From contig JBAQQB010000173.1 in assembly GCA_049306275.1 (NCBI GenBank), forward strand, positions 62,001-126,000: a stretch of 64,000 bases of DNA, written 5' to 3'. Shown in pieces: positions 15,224 to 24,057 of this stretch. Every line of letters begins with the position of its first letter. The stretch's first letter is position 1. A program made the position numbers and the translations under genes. The notes below the pieces were generated by a model. The model did no database searches. It was not told the DNA's origin and was given only the letters and a program-made list of their open reading frames with translations. This DNA is from JADJTT01 sp049306275 (GTDB taxonomy: Bacteria > Bacteroidota > Bacteroidia > Chitinophagales > Saprospiraceae).

Positions 15224-17164
15224 ATGAAGAGAGTTGGATGGGTCATTTTAATCATCGCGCTCTGGTGCATGAAAGCACAGGGGCGCACAAGTCCCGGTGA
15301 GTGGAAATGGGTTCAGATCGATGCTGAATTCACCTCCCTGCTGCTCACTGACGAAGTAGGCGTATATACAGCCGAAGGAGTTGCGGCGCCTGATTCCGTC
15401 CAACTGCTGGGCGGGGATCAATTCCAAAGGAACGCCTCCGCCAACCTGACTTTCGGATTGACCCAGAAAGACCACTGGCTGAAATTCAATCTGGTGAATA
15501 CCGGCGAACAGCGAAGGCAATTGCTCCTGGAACTCGTCAACCCGAACCTTCGCTCGGTCGCAGTCTATCAATATTGGAAAGACCAGCGGCTCCAGGCCGA
15601 CACTACAGGCAACGACCTGCCTTTCGCCCACCGCCCTTTTCCGCACCAAAACTTCCTTTTTCCCGCCGACCTGCCCAGCGGCGACTCCCTCACCTTCCTG
15701 ATCCGCGTATCGCCGTCCTATCAGCCGGTTAATTTCAATCTTTACCTATGGGACCGCCATCACCGGACCGGGCAGCAGGCAGTAAAGGAATCTTTCAGCC
15801 TGGGCAGCTTTTTCCTGCTCCATTTCATTTTTCTCAGCCTCCTGGCCTTGATAAGCTGGGGCTTCGGCATCCGTGAGTTGTGGTATTACACGGCTTATGT
15901 ACTTTTCGGCGCCCTCTTTGTCCTGGCCGATCTGGGGCTGGGATACCGGCTGTTTTGGGGCGAATGGCCCTATATGCAGAAGATTGCGCCATTTTTCCTG
16001 GTCAACGTGTACACCATATTGGGCACTCAGTTCATCCGGAGGTTTTTCCGGACCAAACGGAGGTTTGCCGGCTTCGACAAAGTATTCCAGGGGGTGATGA
16101 TCAGCGCGGCTGCACTTTCCGTGGTTGCGCTTTTTGTCCCTGCCCTGCCGCTCCACTGGGTGCATAACCTGAGTATCTTTCAGTATGCGGTCTACCTGAT
16201 CTGCAGCGTTTCATTCGTACTCCTTTTTATCCGAACCATACCCATGCGCCATCAGTCGGGTTGGTTTTTGCTGGGGTTTTCCCTGCACGGTGCGGGCATA
16301 TTCATCACCATTCTGCAATACCTCAAACTATTGCCCAATTTTTCGGCCTCCGCCTGGTTTTTCGAAGCGGGCTGGCCCGTTACGTTTTTCACCCAAACCA
16401 CCATGATGGCCGGGATGATCATGGAAATCCCCATTATGCTGTACATCGCCTTCCGGCGATTCCGATACCTGGAGCATCAAAATACCAGGCAGGCGGAAAG
16501 GCTGGCCAGCCTCAGGAAGCAAAGCATCGACGACCTGCTGCTGGGCATTGAGTCGGAGCGCAGAAGGCTGGCCCAGGACCTCCACGACGGCCTGAGCGTA
16601 AACCTGGCCGCCATCAAGATGAAGGCCAACCTGATGGAGGTCAGGAGCCAAAGCGCGGAGGACAGAAAAGCCTGGAAAGAGATCATGCGGGACCTGGAAA
16701 ATGCCTATGAGGAATTGCGCCGCATCTCCCACGACCTGCCGCCCAAGTCGCTTTTCCGGGTGGGATTGGGAGGCGCCCTCGAAGAAGCCATACAGCGGGC
16801 GCGGACACTGCGTCCGGAGATCGACATCCAGTATTTCAACAACCTTCCCTTGCTCCAACTCTCCAAACAAGCGGAAATCAACCTCTACCGCATCGCCATG
16901 GAGTTGATCAACAACTCCCTGAAACACGCCGAGGCGAGCTTCCTGAGCCTGCAGCTCATCCAGCACGACAACCAGGTGGTCGTGACCCTGGAAGACAACG
17001 GCAAGGGATTCAACCCTCAGAAAGTGGAGGGCGAAGGGATAGGCCTGAAAAACATCCGCAACCGGGTGGGTGTGCTGGGTGGAACCCTGGAAATTGACAG
17101 CCAGCCCGGACGAGGCGCCGTTTTCGTCATTTCCATTCCGTCAGAGGGACTTTATACTACCTAA
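15224..17164 (+). CDS. 7TM-DISM sensor histidine kinase (HisKA_3 type)
   Basis: 646 residues. A signal peptide (1-20) is followed by an extracellular beta-rich sensor domain (about 25-175, 7TMR-DISMED2-like), seven membrane helices (about 185-410), a short coiled coil, and a NarX/LiaS-type kinase core. The phosphoacceptor is H454 in ERRRLAQDLHDGLSVNLAAI. The ATPase domain has the N box ELINNSLKHA, DNGKGF and GIGLKNIRNRV. The DISM domain typically senses carbohydrates or small ligands. It is paired by convergent position with the LuxR-type response regulator at 17161, sharing four bases at the stop codons (CTAA). Confidence 0.92.
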   Translation: MKRVGWVILIIALWCMKAQGRTSPGEWKWVQIDAEFTSLLLTDEVGVYTAEGVAAPDSVQLLGGDQFQRNASANLTFGLTQKDHWLKFNLVNTGEQRRQLLLELVNPNLRSVAVYQYWKDQRLQADTTGNDLPFAHRPFPHQNFLFPADLPSGDSLTFLIRVSPSYQPVNFNLYLWDRHHRTGQQAVKESFSLGSFFLLHFIFLSLLALISWGFGIRELWYYTAYVLFGALFVLADLGLGYRLFWGEWPYMQKIAPFFLVNVYTILGTQFIRRFFRTKRRFAGFDKVFQGVMISAAALSVVALFVPALPLHWVHNLSIFQYAVYLICSVSFVLLFIRTIPMRHQSGWFLLGFSLHGAGIFITILQYLKLLPNFSASAWFFEAGWPVTFFTQTTMMAGMIMEIPIMLYIAFRRFRYLEHQNTRQAERLASLRKQSIDDLLLGIESERRRLAQDLHDGLSVNLAAIKMKANLMEVRSQSAEDRKAWKEIMRDLENAYEELRRISHDLPPKSLFRVGLGGALEEAIQRARTLRPEIDIQYFNNLPLLQLSKQAEINLYRIAMELINNSLKHAEASFLSLQLIQHDNQVVVTLEDNGKGFNPQKVEGEGIGLKNIRNRVGVLGGTLEIDSQPGRGAVFVISIPSEGLYTT

Positions 17165-17805
17165 TCCAGCATTCCTTTGCTCAGCGCGATGCGCACCGCA
17201 TCGGTGATATTCTTCGCGCCCAGCTTGGAAATGATGTTTTTGCGGTGCGTGTCGACCGTATTTACGCTGATAAACAACTCGGCTGCGATCGCTTCGCTGG
17301 TATGCCCTTTGGCCAAGCGGTCGAGCAACTCCCGCTCCCGCTGGGTCAGCAATCCGGGCTGGCTGCTCCTGGAAGCCGAGGGGCTCTGCCTCGCAGGCGT
17401 CAGCAAAATGTCGATGACCTTGGGGTCGAGATAACGGCGCCCCTCCCATACTTCCGTAATGGCGCGAAGCAATTCGTCTTTGCCGTTGATCTTGAGCACA
17501 TAGCCCTGTGCCCCTGCATTCATGCATTCCTGAATGGATGAAAAATCGTCGTGTACGGTGAGCATGATGACCTTCAGAGCCGGTAACTCCTCTCTTAGCT
17601 GGCGCAGAACATCCAGCCCGTCACGGCCGGGCATCGACAAGTCCAGCAAAGCAATATCCGGACAGTCGCGCTTGAACATTCCGATGGCCTCGTCGCCACT
17701 CTGCGCCAGGGCCGAAACGGCTACTTCATCACCTGAGCCCAGCAGAGCGGAGATGCCATCCAGAAATAAACGCTGGTCGTCGACAATGGCTACTTTTATA
17801 GGCAT
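17161..17805 (-). CDS. NarL/FixJ-type response regulator
   Basis: 214 residues. The N-terminal receiver domain has acidic pair D9-D10, phosphoacceptor D55 in IALLDLSMPGRDG, and the conserved T and K in VIMLTVHDD and YVLKINGKDE. The C-terminal LuxR-type helix-turn-helix starts at LTQRERELLDRLAKG and contains SVNTVDTHRKNIISKLGA. It is the expected partner of HisKA_3 kinases and lies tail-to-tail with one. It is 44 bp downstream of the VTC gene in the same orientation, so it may be the last gene of the operon that starts at 22013. The accCGGANTCCGgt dyads at 15071 and 15139 are candidate targets. Confidence 0.93.
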   Translation of the reverse strand: MPIKVAIVDDQRLFLDGISALLGSGDEVAVSALAQSGDEAIGMFKRDCPDIALLDLSMPGRDGLDVLRQLREELPALKVIMLTVHDDFSSIQECMNAGAQGYVLKINGKDELLRAITEVWEGRRYLDPKVIDILLTPARQSPSASRSSQPGLLTQRERELLDRLAKGHTSEAIAAELFISVNTVDTHRKNIISKLGAKNITDAVRIALSKGMLD

Positions 17806-17849
17806 TTGGCAAACCGGGGTTGATGAAGGATAAAATTAATACGAAAATC

Positions 17850-18431
17850 TCAACGGCCAAATATCAATTCAACTCCCCGTGCATATTTGGAATTTTTTGA
17901 AACAGGAAAGGGAAGATTTTGAAGGATGGGCTCCATCTCCTCTTCCTTCTCCGCGGGGTATTTCAATTCCAGGATCACGGCGGGATCGGGGAATGGGACT
18001 GTAGGGATCAGCAAGCCTTTGAAAAACAAGTCGTAGTCGATGGTAAGCCGCACCTGGCCGCCGGGCAGGCCGAAGTAAAGACGCCTGAAGGTGTTGGACA
18101 ACACGGGCTGCAGTCCGGGCGGAGGGCTTGAAACCATCCGTTTGAAACCCCGGTCGTTGACGCGCTCCTTCATTTCAAACATGGCGTCGTCTGGCGGTGA
18201 TCCTTCATCTCCATACCAGCGGATGCGGTATTTCCTGCGGTGGGGCGCCCCCGCGGCGTTGTCGTGGAAGGCGTCCAGTCCGGGGGTGTCGAAATAGATG
18301 TTGTGAATGCGCCGCTCAGGAAAAACGGGCCGGAAGCCCCAAGGCAGCAGGCGCACAGCCTGGATAACTGCCTCCACGGAGAGATTCCCTGCGCGGAATT
18401 TCCGCTCACAGCGCAAGCCTTCAGTCGCCAT
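17850..18431 (-). CDS. VTC domain-containing protein (polyphosphate polymerase-like)
   Basis: 193 residues. The family contains the catalytic domain of yeast Vtc4, a tunnel enzyme that makes polyphosphate from ATP. Visible hallmarks are ERKF (strand 1), IYFDTPGLDAF, basic RRKYRIRWYGD, the acidic strand FEMKERVNDRGFKR, LTIDYDLFF and VILELKYP. I placed the start at ATG 18431; a longer frame upstream is a shadow of ribB. The start lies inside the preceding gene, an 11-bp overlap pointing to translational coupling. Bacterial members often lack polymerase evidence, so activity is unproven. No SYLF, CotH or DUF4956 partner, as often accompanies VTC genes, is nearby. Confidence 0.8.
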   Translation of the reverse strand: MATEGLRCERKFRAGNLSVEAVIQAVRLLPWGFRPVFPERRIHNIYFDTPGLDAFHDNAAGAPHRRKYRIRWYGDEGSPPDDAMFEMKERVNDRGFKRMVSSPPPGLQPVLSNTFRRLYFGLPGGQVRLTIDYDLFFKGLLIPTVPFPDPAVILELKYPAEKEEEMEPILQNLPFPVSKNSKYARGVELIFGR

Positions 18432-19593
18432 TCTGGTCGAAGTGGACGTTTTCGACGACTTCCAGGCCATAGCCCACGATGCCGATGCGGCGTTTGGGGT
18501 TGTTGGTGAGCAGGCGCATCTTGGAGATGCCCAGGTCGCGAAGGATTTGCGCGCCGACGCCGTAGTCGCGCTGTTCCATTTCCCCCTTGTTGTCGACAGG
18601 AGGCGGTTCGTGGCCCTGTTGTCTGGCTTCCAGGGCCTTGAGACGGGCCAGGATGGTATTCTCACGCTCCTTCTCGCTGTGCCGCATGTACAGCAGGGCG
18701 CCGCTCCCTTCTTTCGCGATGATCTCCAATACCCTGAGCAATTTCCCGCCGTAGTCGTTGAAGATGGTGCCGATGGCGTCGGCCGTCTCCGTGGAGGAGT
18801 GCACGCGCACGAGCACTGGCTCGTCGGGTTTCCAGCTTCCGCGTTTGATGGCGAGGTGTGTATCGCCGGTGGTCACCTGCGTATAGGCGATCACCTCGAA
18901 TGTGCCGAACTTGGTGTCGAGGTGTACCGACAATTCCCGCTTGACGATGCGTTCGGTGCGCATGCGGTATGCCACCAGATCCTTGATAGAGATGATCTTG
19001 AGATTGAACTTCGCTGCGATTTGCACCAGTTGCGGAAGCCGGGCCATGGTGCCGTCTTCGTTCAGAATTTCCACCAACACGCCGGCGGGATAGAAACCTG
19101 CAAGGCGGGCCAGGTCGATCGCCGCTTCGGTATGGCCTGTGCGGCGCAGCACGCCTCCGGTTTTGGCGCGAAGCGGGAAGATATGCCCGGGCCTGGCATA
19201 ATCGCTGGCATTGGTAGCCGGATCGACCAGGGCCCGGATACCCGTGGCTCGGTCGTAGGCCGATATGCCCGTCGTGCAGCCCCGCCCGATCAGGTCGATC
19301 GACACGGTGAAGGCCGTTTCGTGCAGAGAAGTATTGTTGCTCACCATCATATTCAAACCCAGCTCCTCGGCTCTTCTCTCGTCGACCGGCGCGCAGATCA
19401 GCCCGCGGCCGTGGGTCGACATGAAATTGATGATCTCGGGTGTCACGCACTCCGCGGCGCAGATGAAATCGCCTTCGTTCTCGCGGTCCTCATCGTCTAC
19501 GACGATGATCACTTCCCCTTTGGCTATGGCTTCAATGGCTTCTTCAATGGTGTTCAGTTGGAAATCATCCATATCTCGATTTTTTTCTTGCAT
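18421..19593 (-). CDS. ribB: 3,4-dihydroxy-2-butanone-4-phosphate synthase with degenerate GTP cyclohydrolase II domain (RibBX-like)
   Basis: 390 residues. The N-terminal domain (1-205) makes the four-carbon riboflavin precursor from ribulose 5-phosphate and looks intact: VDDEDRENEGDF, HGRGLICAP, RTGHTEAAIDLARLAG. The C-terminal domain aligns with GTP cyclohydrolase II (RibA), but the three zinc cysteines of E. coli RibA (C54, C65, C67) are replaced by T268, N279 and Y281, and the active-site helix after LLYMRH is not conserved. It should therefore not open GTP, and the domain may be structural or regulatory. It follows the GT2 gene without a gap and overlaps the VTC start. Confidence 0.92.
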   Translation of the reverse strand: MQEKNRDMDDFQLNTIEEAIEAIAKGEVIIVVDDEDRENEGDFICAAECVTPEIINFMSTHGRGLICAPVDERRAEELGLNMMVSNNTSLHETAFTVSIDLIGRGCTTGISAYDRATGIRALVDPATNASDYARPGHIFPLRAKTGGVLRRTGHTEAAIDLARLAGFYPAGVLVEILNEDGTMARLPQLVQIAAKFNLKIISIKDLVAYRMRTERIVKRELSVHLDTKFGTFEVIAYTQVTTGDTHLAIKRGSWKPDEPVLVRVHSSTETADAIGTIFNDYGGKLLRVLEIIAKEGSGALLYMRHSEKERENTILARLKALEARQQGHEPPPVDNKGEMEQRDYGVGAQILRDLGISKMRLLTNNPKRRIGIVGYGLEVVENVHFDQNGD

Positions 19594-20793
19594 TCAAACC
19601 CGTTTCGGCGGCTCCCAGGCGCCTGACCTGACCCCCTTTATCCAGCGGAAAAAACCGGCTAGCAAAGCGAGGTTCATGGCCATGAAATAACGCAGCCCCC
19701 TGAGCCAGAAACCATGATACCCCAAAAAACCGGCTGCCTTGTCCAGCAAGGGCAACCCGAGGGTTATCACAATCAAAAAAAGGAACACCCATCCGGAAAG
19801 AAGGTTGCCCATGAGGAATAGGCCCAGGCTGGAAACCAGCATCAAAATTATGGCAAATGGACCCAACCAGCGAAGGATTTTGTGGGAGAAAAAGGCAAAG
19901 GAAAGCGGACGGAAGGGCGGGAACCACAAACTACTGAACGTCAACATATTTTGAAAATTTCCGGCGGCGATGCGCGACTTTCTCCGGTATTCCTCCTGGA
20001 TATCGTGGGATACTGCCTCGTAACACCGTGCATCGAGGTCGTTCATAGCCCTGGCCCCTTTCTGGAAAGCCTTCATGGCCAGGTAGAAGTCGTCGACCAG
20101 GAAATGCGGGGGGATGGGCTCGAAAAGGTCGGAGCGCAGCATGTAGCAGCCGCCGAACGGACCGATCATGGCGCCCCAAATTTGCCCCTCCCGGTATTTG
20201 ATCAGGCTTTCCGTACGGATATATTGGGTTTCCGATGTCGATATACCCTCGCTCTTCATGCCGGTGTTGATCATATGGGCGTCGACCAGCCCGGTTTCGG
20301 CATCCTTGAAATGCGAGGCGAGTTGTTGTATGGTATCGGGTTCCAGGAAGACATTGGCGTCGGTGATCAGCAGAAGGTGGGAGGACGAAGACGGCGAGAC
20401 CCGGAAGGCCTCTGCTGCCAGATCATTGAGCACGCTGGGCTTCCCCCTTCTTTGCGCAAAGGGAAGGAAATGGATATCTCCCCTTCCGGAAGCCATTTGT
20501 TCGACAATGGTATTGGTCGAATCGGACGAGGCATCGGAGCCGATAAAAAAGGCGAGTTTTTGGCCGGGATAAACCGACTGAAAGAGGCTTTCCAGCTTTT
20601 GCCGGATCACCTTTTCCTCGTTGTAGACGGAGAGCAGCACCGACACCCTGGGCCAATCGTCCCCCGCGCCAAATCTGGCCCTGGGCGGAAGTTTCCGCCT
20701 GGAGAGCAACAGCAACAGAAAGGGGTAAAACAGGTAGGTATGGAAGAGCCCCCCAGCCGACAGCAGGAACATCACTGTCAAAACCGCCTTCAT
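19594..20793 (-). CDS. Membrane-anchored family 2 glycosyltransferase
   Basis: 399 residues. One N-terminal membrane helix (about 5-30) precedes a GT-A catalytic domain starting at PRVSVLLSVYNEEKVIRQKL. Sugar-nucleotide motifs are FFIGSDASSDST and LLITDANVFL (the DxN/DxD metal site), and the acceptor-side motif appears as QEEYRRKSRIAAG (QxxRW-like). Three or so C-terminal helices follow. This is the layout of polysaccharide or glycolipid synthases that act at the inner face of the membrane. It is coupled to the GT4 gene by a 4-bp overlap. The donor and product cannot be told from sequence. Confidence 0.9.
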   Translation of the reverse strand: MKAVLTVMFLLSAGGLFHTYLFYPFLLLLLSRRKLPPRARFGAGDDWPRVSVLLSVYNEEKVIRQKLESLFQSVYPGQKLAFFIGSDASSDSTNTIVEQMASGRGDIHFLPFAQRRGKPSVLNDLAAEAFRVSPSSSSHLLLITDANVFLEPDTIQQLASHFKDAETGLVDAHMINTGMKSEGISTSETQYIRTESLIKYREGQIWGAMIGPFGGCYMLRSDLFEPIPPHFLVDDFYLAMKAFQKGARAMNDLDARCYEAVSHDIQEEYRRKSRIAAGNFQNMLTFSSLWFPPFRPLSFAFFSHKILRWLGPFAIILMLVSSLGLFLMGNLLSGWVFLFLIVITLGLPLLDKAAGFLGYHGFWLRGLRYFMAMNLALLAGFFRWIKGVRSGAWEPPKRV

Positions 20794-22013
20794 GAAAGTG
20801 TGTGATTCGGTGAAACCACCGCTTTTTCAAAGGTTTCAACCAATTTGCGGGCTACCTGCAGGTTGTCGTATTCAGTTGACACCAGGCGGCGGGCACGCTG
20901 GCCGATCTGTTGCAGGGCCTGCTTCTGCCGGGTGCAAAACTCAAGGGCCTCGATGAACTGTTCGGGCGTGTCAGCAATCACCACCTCTTTCCTGTCGATG
21001 GCATTAATGCCTTCAAGTCCTACGGTGGTGGTCAGCACGACTTTTCCCAAGGCCATGCCCTCCAGTATTTTTGCCCGCATGCCGCTGCCCGACAAGAGCG
21101 GCACGACCAGCAAGGAGTGGCGGTTCATAAAATCGACCGCATCTGGCACTTCACCGTGCACTACCACGTTCTTCCAGTTTAGCTGAACCAGCCAATCTGG
21201 CGTGTTGCGGCCGGCAATGTGCAATTCCAGACTTGAAAACCGGGAGGAAAGAGGCTTCCAGATCTCCTTCAGGAACCATTCGATCCCTTCCTGGTTGGGT
21301 ATCCAGTCGAGAGAACCGATGTAAGCCATGGAAATGGGGCCCTGGAAACTCCGGTCGTCAGGTTCGTAACGGCCCAGATCGAGCCCGATGGGAAGCACCT
21401 GGGAGGGTCCGTTGTAGCCCAGCGCCTTGAAACGTTCCCCATCGCGATCAGTAATGGGCAGGAGATAGTCGTAATTCGACAATTGCCTGACTTCGTAAAG
21501 CCGGAGCTTCCTGGTCAGGTGCCTGACGTACCAGCGTTTCCAGATTGGATTAATATGCCTGCCGAGGCGCTCCCATATCTCGTGCTCCACGTTGTGGGCA
21601 CGCATTACCACGGGCGCCTTGGTATATTTTCGAATCAAAGGGATGTATGGCGCCAGGTAGAGCGTCTCCAGTTGTATCCAGTCAAATTCCTGGTTTTTAA
21701 GCAATTGAACCAACTTGCTTTCAAATTCACTTGAAATGAAGCGGGAGATATGGTAAGACTGGGGAGAAAAGAGATTGACCAGCGCAGGCAGTGGTTTCAC
21801 CCGGTTGTCGACCGGAACTGTGTGGATGCTGTCGTATTGGTTGAAATGGTCGGGCAGCTCACTCAGGTCGAAAGGATGCTTGGAGGTGTTCATAGCCAAC
21901 AGGGTGACCGAGCAGCCAAGCTGGTTCAGGGCCTTGCTGAGGTGAAAAATCGCCAGGGATTCTCCATCCTTTAGGGGGTAAGGGAATTTTTTGCAAAGTT
22001 GAAGAATCCTCAT
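20790..22013 (-). CDS. Family 4 glycosyltransferase
   Basis: 407 residues, GT-B fold. The N-terminal Rossmann domain opens with MRILQLCKKFPYPLKDGESL, where the glycine-rich loop contacts the acceptor. The C-terminal donor domain shows MAYIGSLDWIPNQEGIEWFL and PLLSGSGMRAKILEGMALGK, the EX7E-like nucleotide-sugar site. It is the first gene of the minus-strand run GT4-GT2-ribB-VTC-(regulator). A good promoter (TTTG-N20-TACCTTTA) lies 28 bp upstream. Role in exopolysaccharide or lipid glycosylation is inferred from the GT2 partner. Confidence 0.9.
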   Translation of the reverse strand: MRILQLCKKFPYPLKDGESLAIFHLSKALNQLGCSVTLLAMNTSKHPFDLSELPDHFNQYDSIHTVPVDNRVKPLPALVNLFSPQSYHISRFISSEFESKLVQLLKNQEFDWIQLETLYLAPYIPLIRKYTKAPVVMRAHNVEHEIWERLGRHINPIWKRWYVRHLTRKLRLYEVRQLSNYDYLLPITDRDGERFKALGYNGPSQVLPIGLDLGRYEPDDRSFQGPISMAYIGSLDWIPNQEGIEWFLKEIWKPLSSRFSSLELHIAGRNTPDWLVQLNWKNVVVHGEVPDAVDFMNRHSLLVVPLLSGSGMRAKILEGMALGKVVLTTTVGLEGINAIDRKEVVIADTPEQFIEALEFCTRQKQALQQIGQRARRLVSTEYDNLQVARKLVETFEKAVVSPNHTLS

Positions 22014-22041
22014 CCTGTTGATATTGTGCCAGCAAGCGGCG

Positions 22042-22073
22042 TAAAGGTACTTCTTTCACCCAATTTTTTCAAA
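22042..22073 (-). promoter_or_regulatory. Putative promoter of the GT4-GT2-ribB-VTC operon
   Basis: On the minus strand TTTG (22070-22073) is followed by exactly 20 bases and then TACCTTTA (22042-22049), one base from the Bacteroidota TAnnTTTG box. The start codon is 28 bp downstream, and the 5' leader would be about 20 nt. Confidence 0.6.
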
Positions 22074-22081
22074 TTTCCGCT

Positions 22082-23938
22082 TCAGTTCCAGGGCGCCTCC
22101 CTTCGGTTGTTGGTACGGTCCAGATCGGCCAGGCGCAATGAGGGATCGATCTCGATGGACCCGATCTTGCCCGGGGGTATCCCGATGATCAATTCGTAGT
22201 TGGGCGATACCCACATCCAGTCGGGGGCAACGGTGTAGTTGGTTTTCTCCTCGCTCGTTTTTGCTCCGCGCATGATGTCGAGGGGTATGGTGTAAGTATG
22301 CGACTGACCATCCACAGTCACGACCCGCACATCCACCGGCATGGGCATGGCGCCGATCCTGCCGAGCACGATCCGGGAGCTGTTTTGAGGCGCGGAATCC
22401 ACGGAATAAATGGCGTAATCAGGCCAGAGGGTGGTATTGACGAAATACTCCTTGTACCAGTCCAGCTCCATCCCGCTCATCTTTTCCATGATGCGGATGA
22501 AGTCGTTGACATTGGGGTGTTTGAATTTCCAGGTTTCAAAATATTCCAGCATGCCCTTGTCAAACTGTTCTTTTCCAATGATGTACGAAAGCTGGTGCAG
22601 GAAAACGGCTCCCTTGTCATAGGACGCCTGTCCGTATGCATAGTTGGTTTGAAAATGGTCGGCGTGGGTGGACATGGGCTCTTCCTGACCGCTTTGCACC
22701 AGGTTGACATACCCCGCATAGATGGGTCCCTGAGGGTTCTCCCTTTCTTTCTGTCCCGGCAGCATACCTCTCCCTCTGAGGTGGTTCATCACTTCATTGG
22801 AGAAATAAGTGGAGAAGCCTTCGTCCATCCAGGAATACAACGCCTCGTTGGTACCCAGGATCATGGGGTACCAGGCGTGCACCAGTTCGTGCACGGATAC
22901 GCCGACCAGGCTGCCCAGGCTCCGGTTGCCGGTAATGAGCGTGGCCATCGGATATTCCATTCCGCCGTCGCCTCCCTGGATGAAGGAGTATTGCTTGTAG
23001 GGGTATTGACCGCAGCGGTTATTCAAATAGGTAATGGCCGTATCCATGAATACCGGAAGGCGGAGCCATTCTTCCAGATTTGGGCAATCTTTTTGGTAAA
23101 AGCAGTGGATCTCAATGCCATCGGATCTGGTGTAGGTGGTGTGGAGGAAGTCCGGATCGGCCGCCCAGACAAAGTCGTTGACTTTGGGGGCGTGGAAGCG
23201 CCAGATCAGTTTCTCCCCTGCCGGACGTCGAACAGGCCGGCCGTCGCGGGGGTATCCATGGCCAATCTCCTGAGGATTTTGCAGGTAGCCGGTAGCGCCG
23301 ATCACATAGCTGCTATCGATATGAATGACGACGTCGTAATCGCCGAAATGGCCGTAAAACTCCCGGGCAATATAGGGATTGGCATGCCAGCCCTGATAGT
23401 CATAATGGCAGATCTTGGGATACCACTGCGCCATTGAATAGGCAACGCCCTCTTTGTTGTCGCGGCCGTTGCGGCGGATCTGGACCGGAACCTGCGATTC
23501 GAAGGTCATTTCAAAAACGGCGCTGTCGCCAGGCATGACGGGCCGCGGGAGCTTCACTTCCAGAATGGTTCCTTCCACAGCATATTCCGTTGGGACGCCA
23601 TTGTGCATCAGGGAGAGAACCCGCTGGTAACCCTGTTCTTCCGGTTTGAGAGTTAAAATACGGTCGGCCACGCGGTAGTCGGGGTCGGATATGGTCCTGG
23701 AGCGGACGTCCATGGCGCTACCAGGTTGGAAGGCATTGAGATAGAGGTGGTAAAAGACCCTGTCGAGCGAATCGGGGGATTGATTGAAATAGGTCAATCG
23801 CTGGGTTCCGCTGAACCGGTGCGTCTTCACATCCATGTCGATATCCATCTCATACCTGACGCACTGCTGCCAGCGTTCCGGCTGGGCCCAAAGGATCTGA
23901 ACAAAGAGCACAGCCGGGAGAAAAAGAATTAATCGCAT
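22082..23938 (-). CDS. M1 family zinc metallopeptidase (aminopeptidase N-like)
   Basis: 618 residues with a signal peptide (MRLILFLPAVLFVQILWAQ), so periplasmic or surface-located. The zinc site HELVH is at 350-354 with the third ligand E373 in WMDEGFSTYFSNE, giving HExxH-18-E. The exopeptidase motif appears as GGMEYP, and the catalytic tyrosine is likely in YGQASYDKGAVFL. The N-terminal beta saddle (20-230) is present, but the C-terminal helical domain is short, as in bacterial members of 600-650 residues. It probably trims peptides for nutrition. The gene is single, with no obvious promoter match upstream. Confidence 0.93.
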   Translation of the reverse strand: MRLILFLPAVLFVQILWAQPERWQQCVRYEMDIDMDVKTHRFSGTQRLTYFNQSPDSLDRVFYHLYLNAFQPGSAMDVRSRTISDPDYRVADRILTLKPEEQGYQRVLSLMHNGVPTEYAVEGTILEVKLPRPVMPGDSAVFEMTFESQVPVQIRRNGRDNKEGVAYSMAQWYPKICHYDYQGWHANPYIAREFYGHFGDYDVVIHIDSSYVIGATGYLQNPQEIGHGYPRDGRPVRRPAGEKLIWRFHAPKVNDFVWAADPDFLHTTYTRSDGIEIHCFYQKDCPNLEEWLRLPVFMDTAITYLNNRCGQYPYKQYSFIQGGDGGMEYPMATLITGNRSLGSLVGVSVHELVHAWYPMILGTNEALYSWMDEGFSTYFSNEVMNHLRGRGMLPGQKERENPQGPIYAGYVNLVQSGQEEPMSTHADHFQTNYAYGQASYDKGAVFLHQLSYIIGKEQFDKGMLEYFETWKFKHPNVNDFIRIMEKMSGMELDWYKEYFVNTTLWPDYAIYSVDSAPQNSSRIVLGRIGAMPMPVDVRVVTVDGQSHTYTIPLDIMRGAKTSEEKTNYTVAPDWMWVSPNYELIIGIPPGKIGSIEIDPSLRLADLDRTNNRREAPWN

Positions 23939-24004
23939 AAGTCGTTAATTTGTAGTATGTTCGTTTTTTCCGGTTTTTTTCTGAACGAGGTAAGCTCCGG
24001 AAGG

Positions 24005-24036
24005 TTTGTAAGGGTAATGATCTCTTTTTAACTTAG
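24005..24036 (+). promoter_or_regulatory. Putative promoter of the DUF6580 gene
   Basis: TTTG at 24005-24008, a 20-base spacer, then TAACTTAG at 24029-24036 (one mismatch to TAnnTTTG). The ATG at 24058 is 22 bp downstream of the box. Confidence 0.5.
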
Positions 24037-24057
24037 CGCAAAATAAAGCCAAAATTG

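Noticed and set aside
17850..18665. Longer 271-codon version of the VTC gene
   Set aside because: The first 78 codons are an out-of-frame reading of ribB and lack VTC features; the domain starts at MATEG (18431).
18307..19626. 439-codon frame opposite ribB
   Set aside because: RibB has clear family motifs across the same span, and the antisense frame has none.
23939..24057. Cobalamin riboswitch upstream of the DUF6580 gene
   Set aside because: No B12-box-like sequence or suitable stems, and a promoter match occupies the space.
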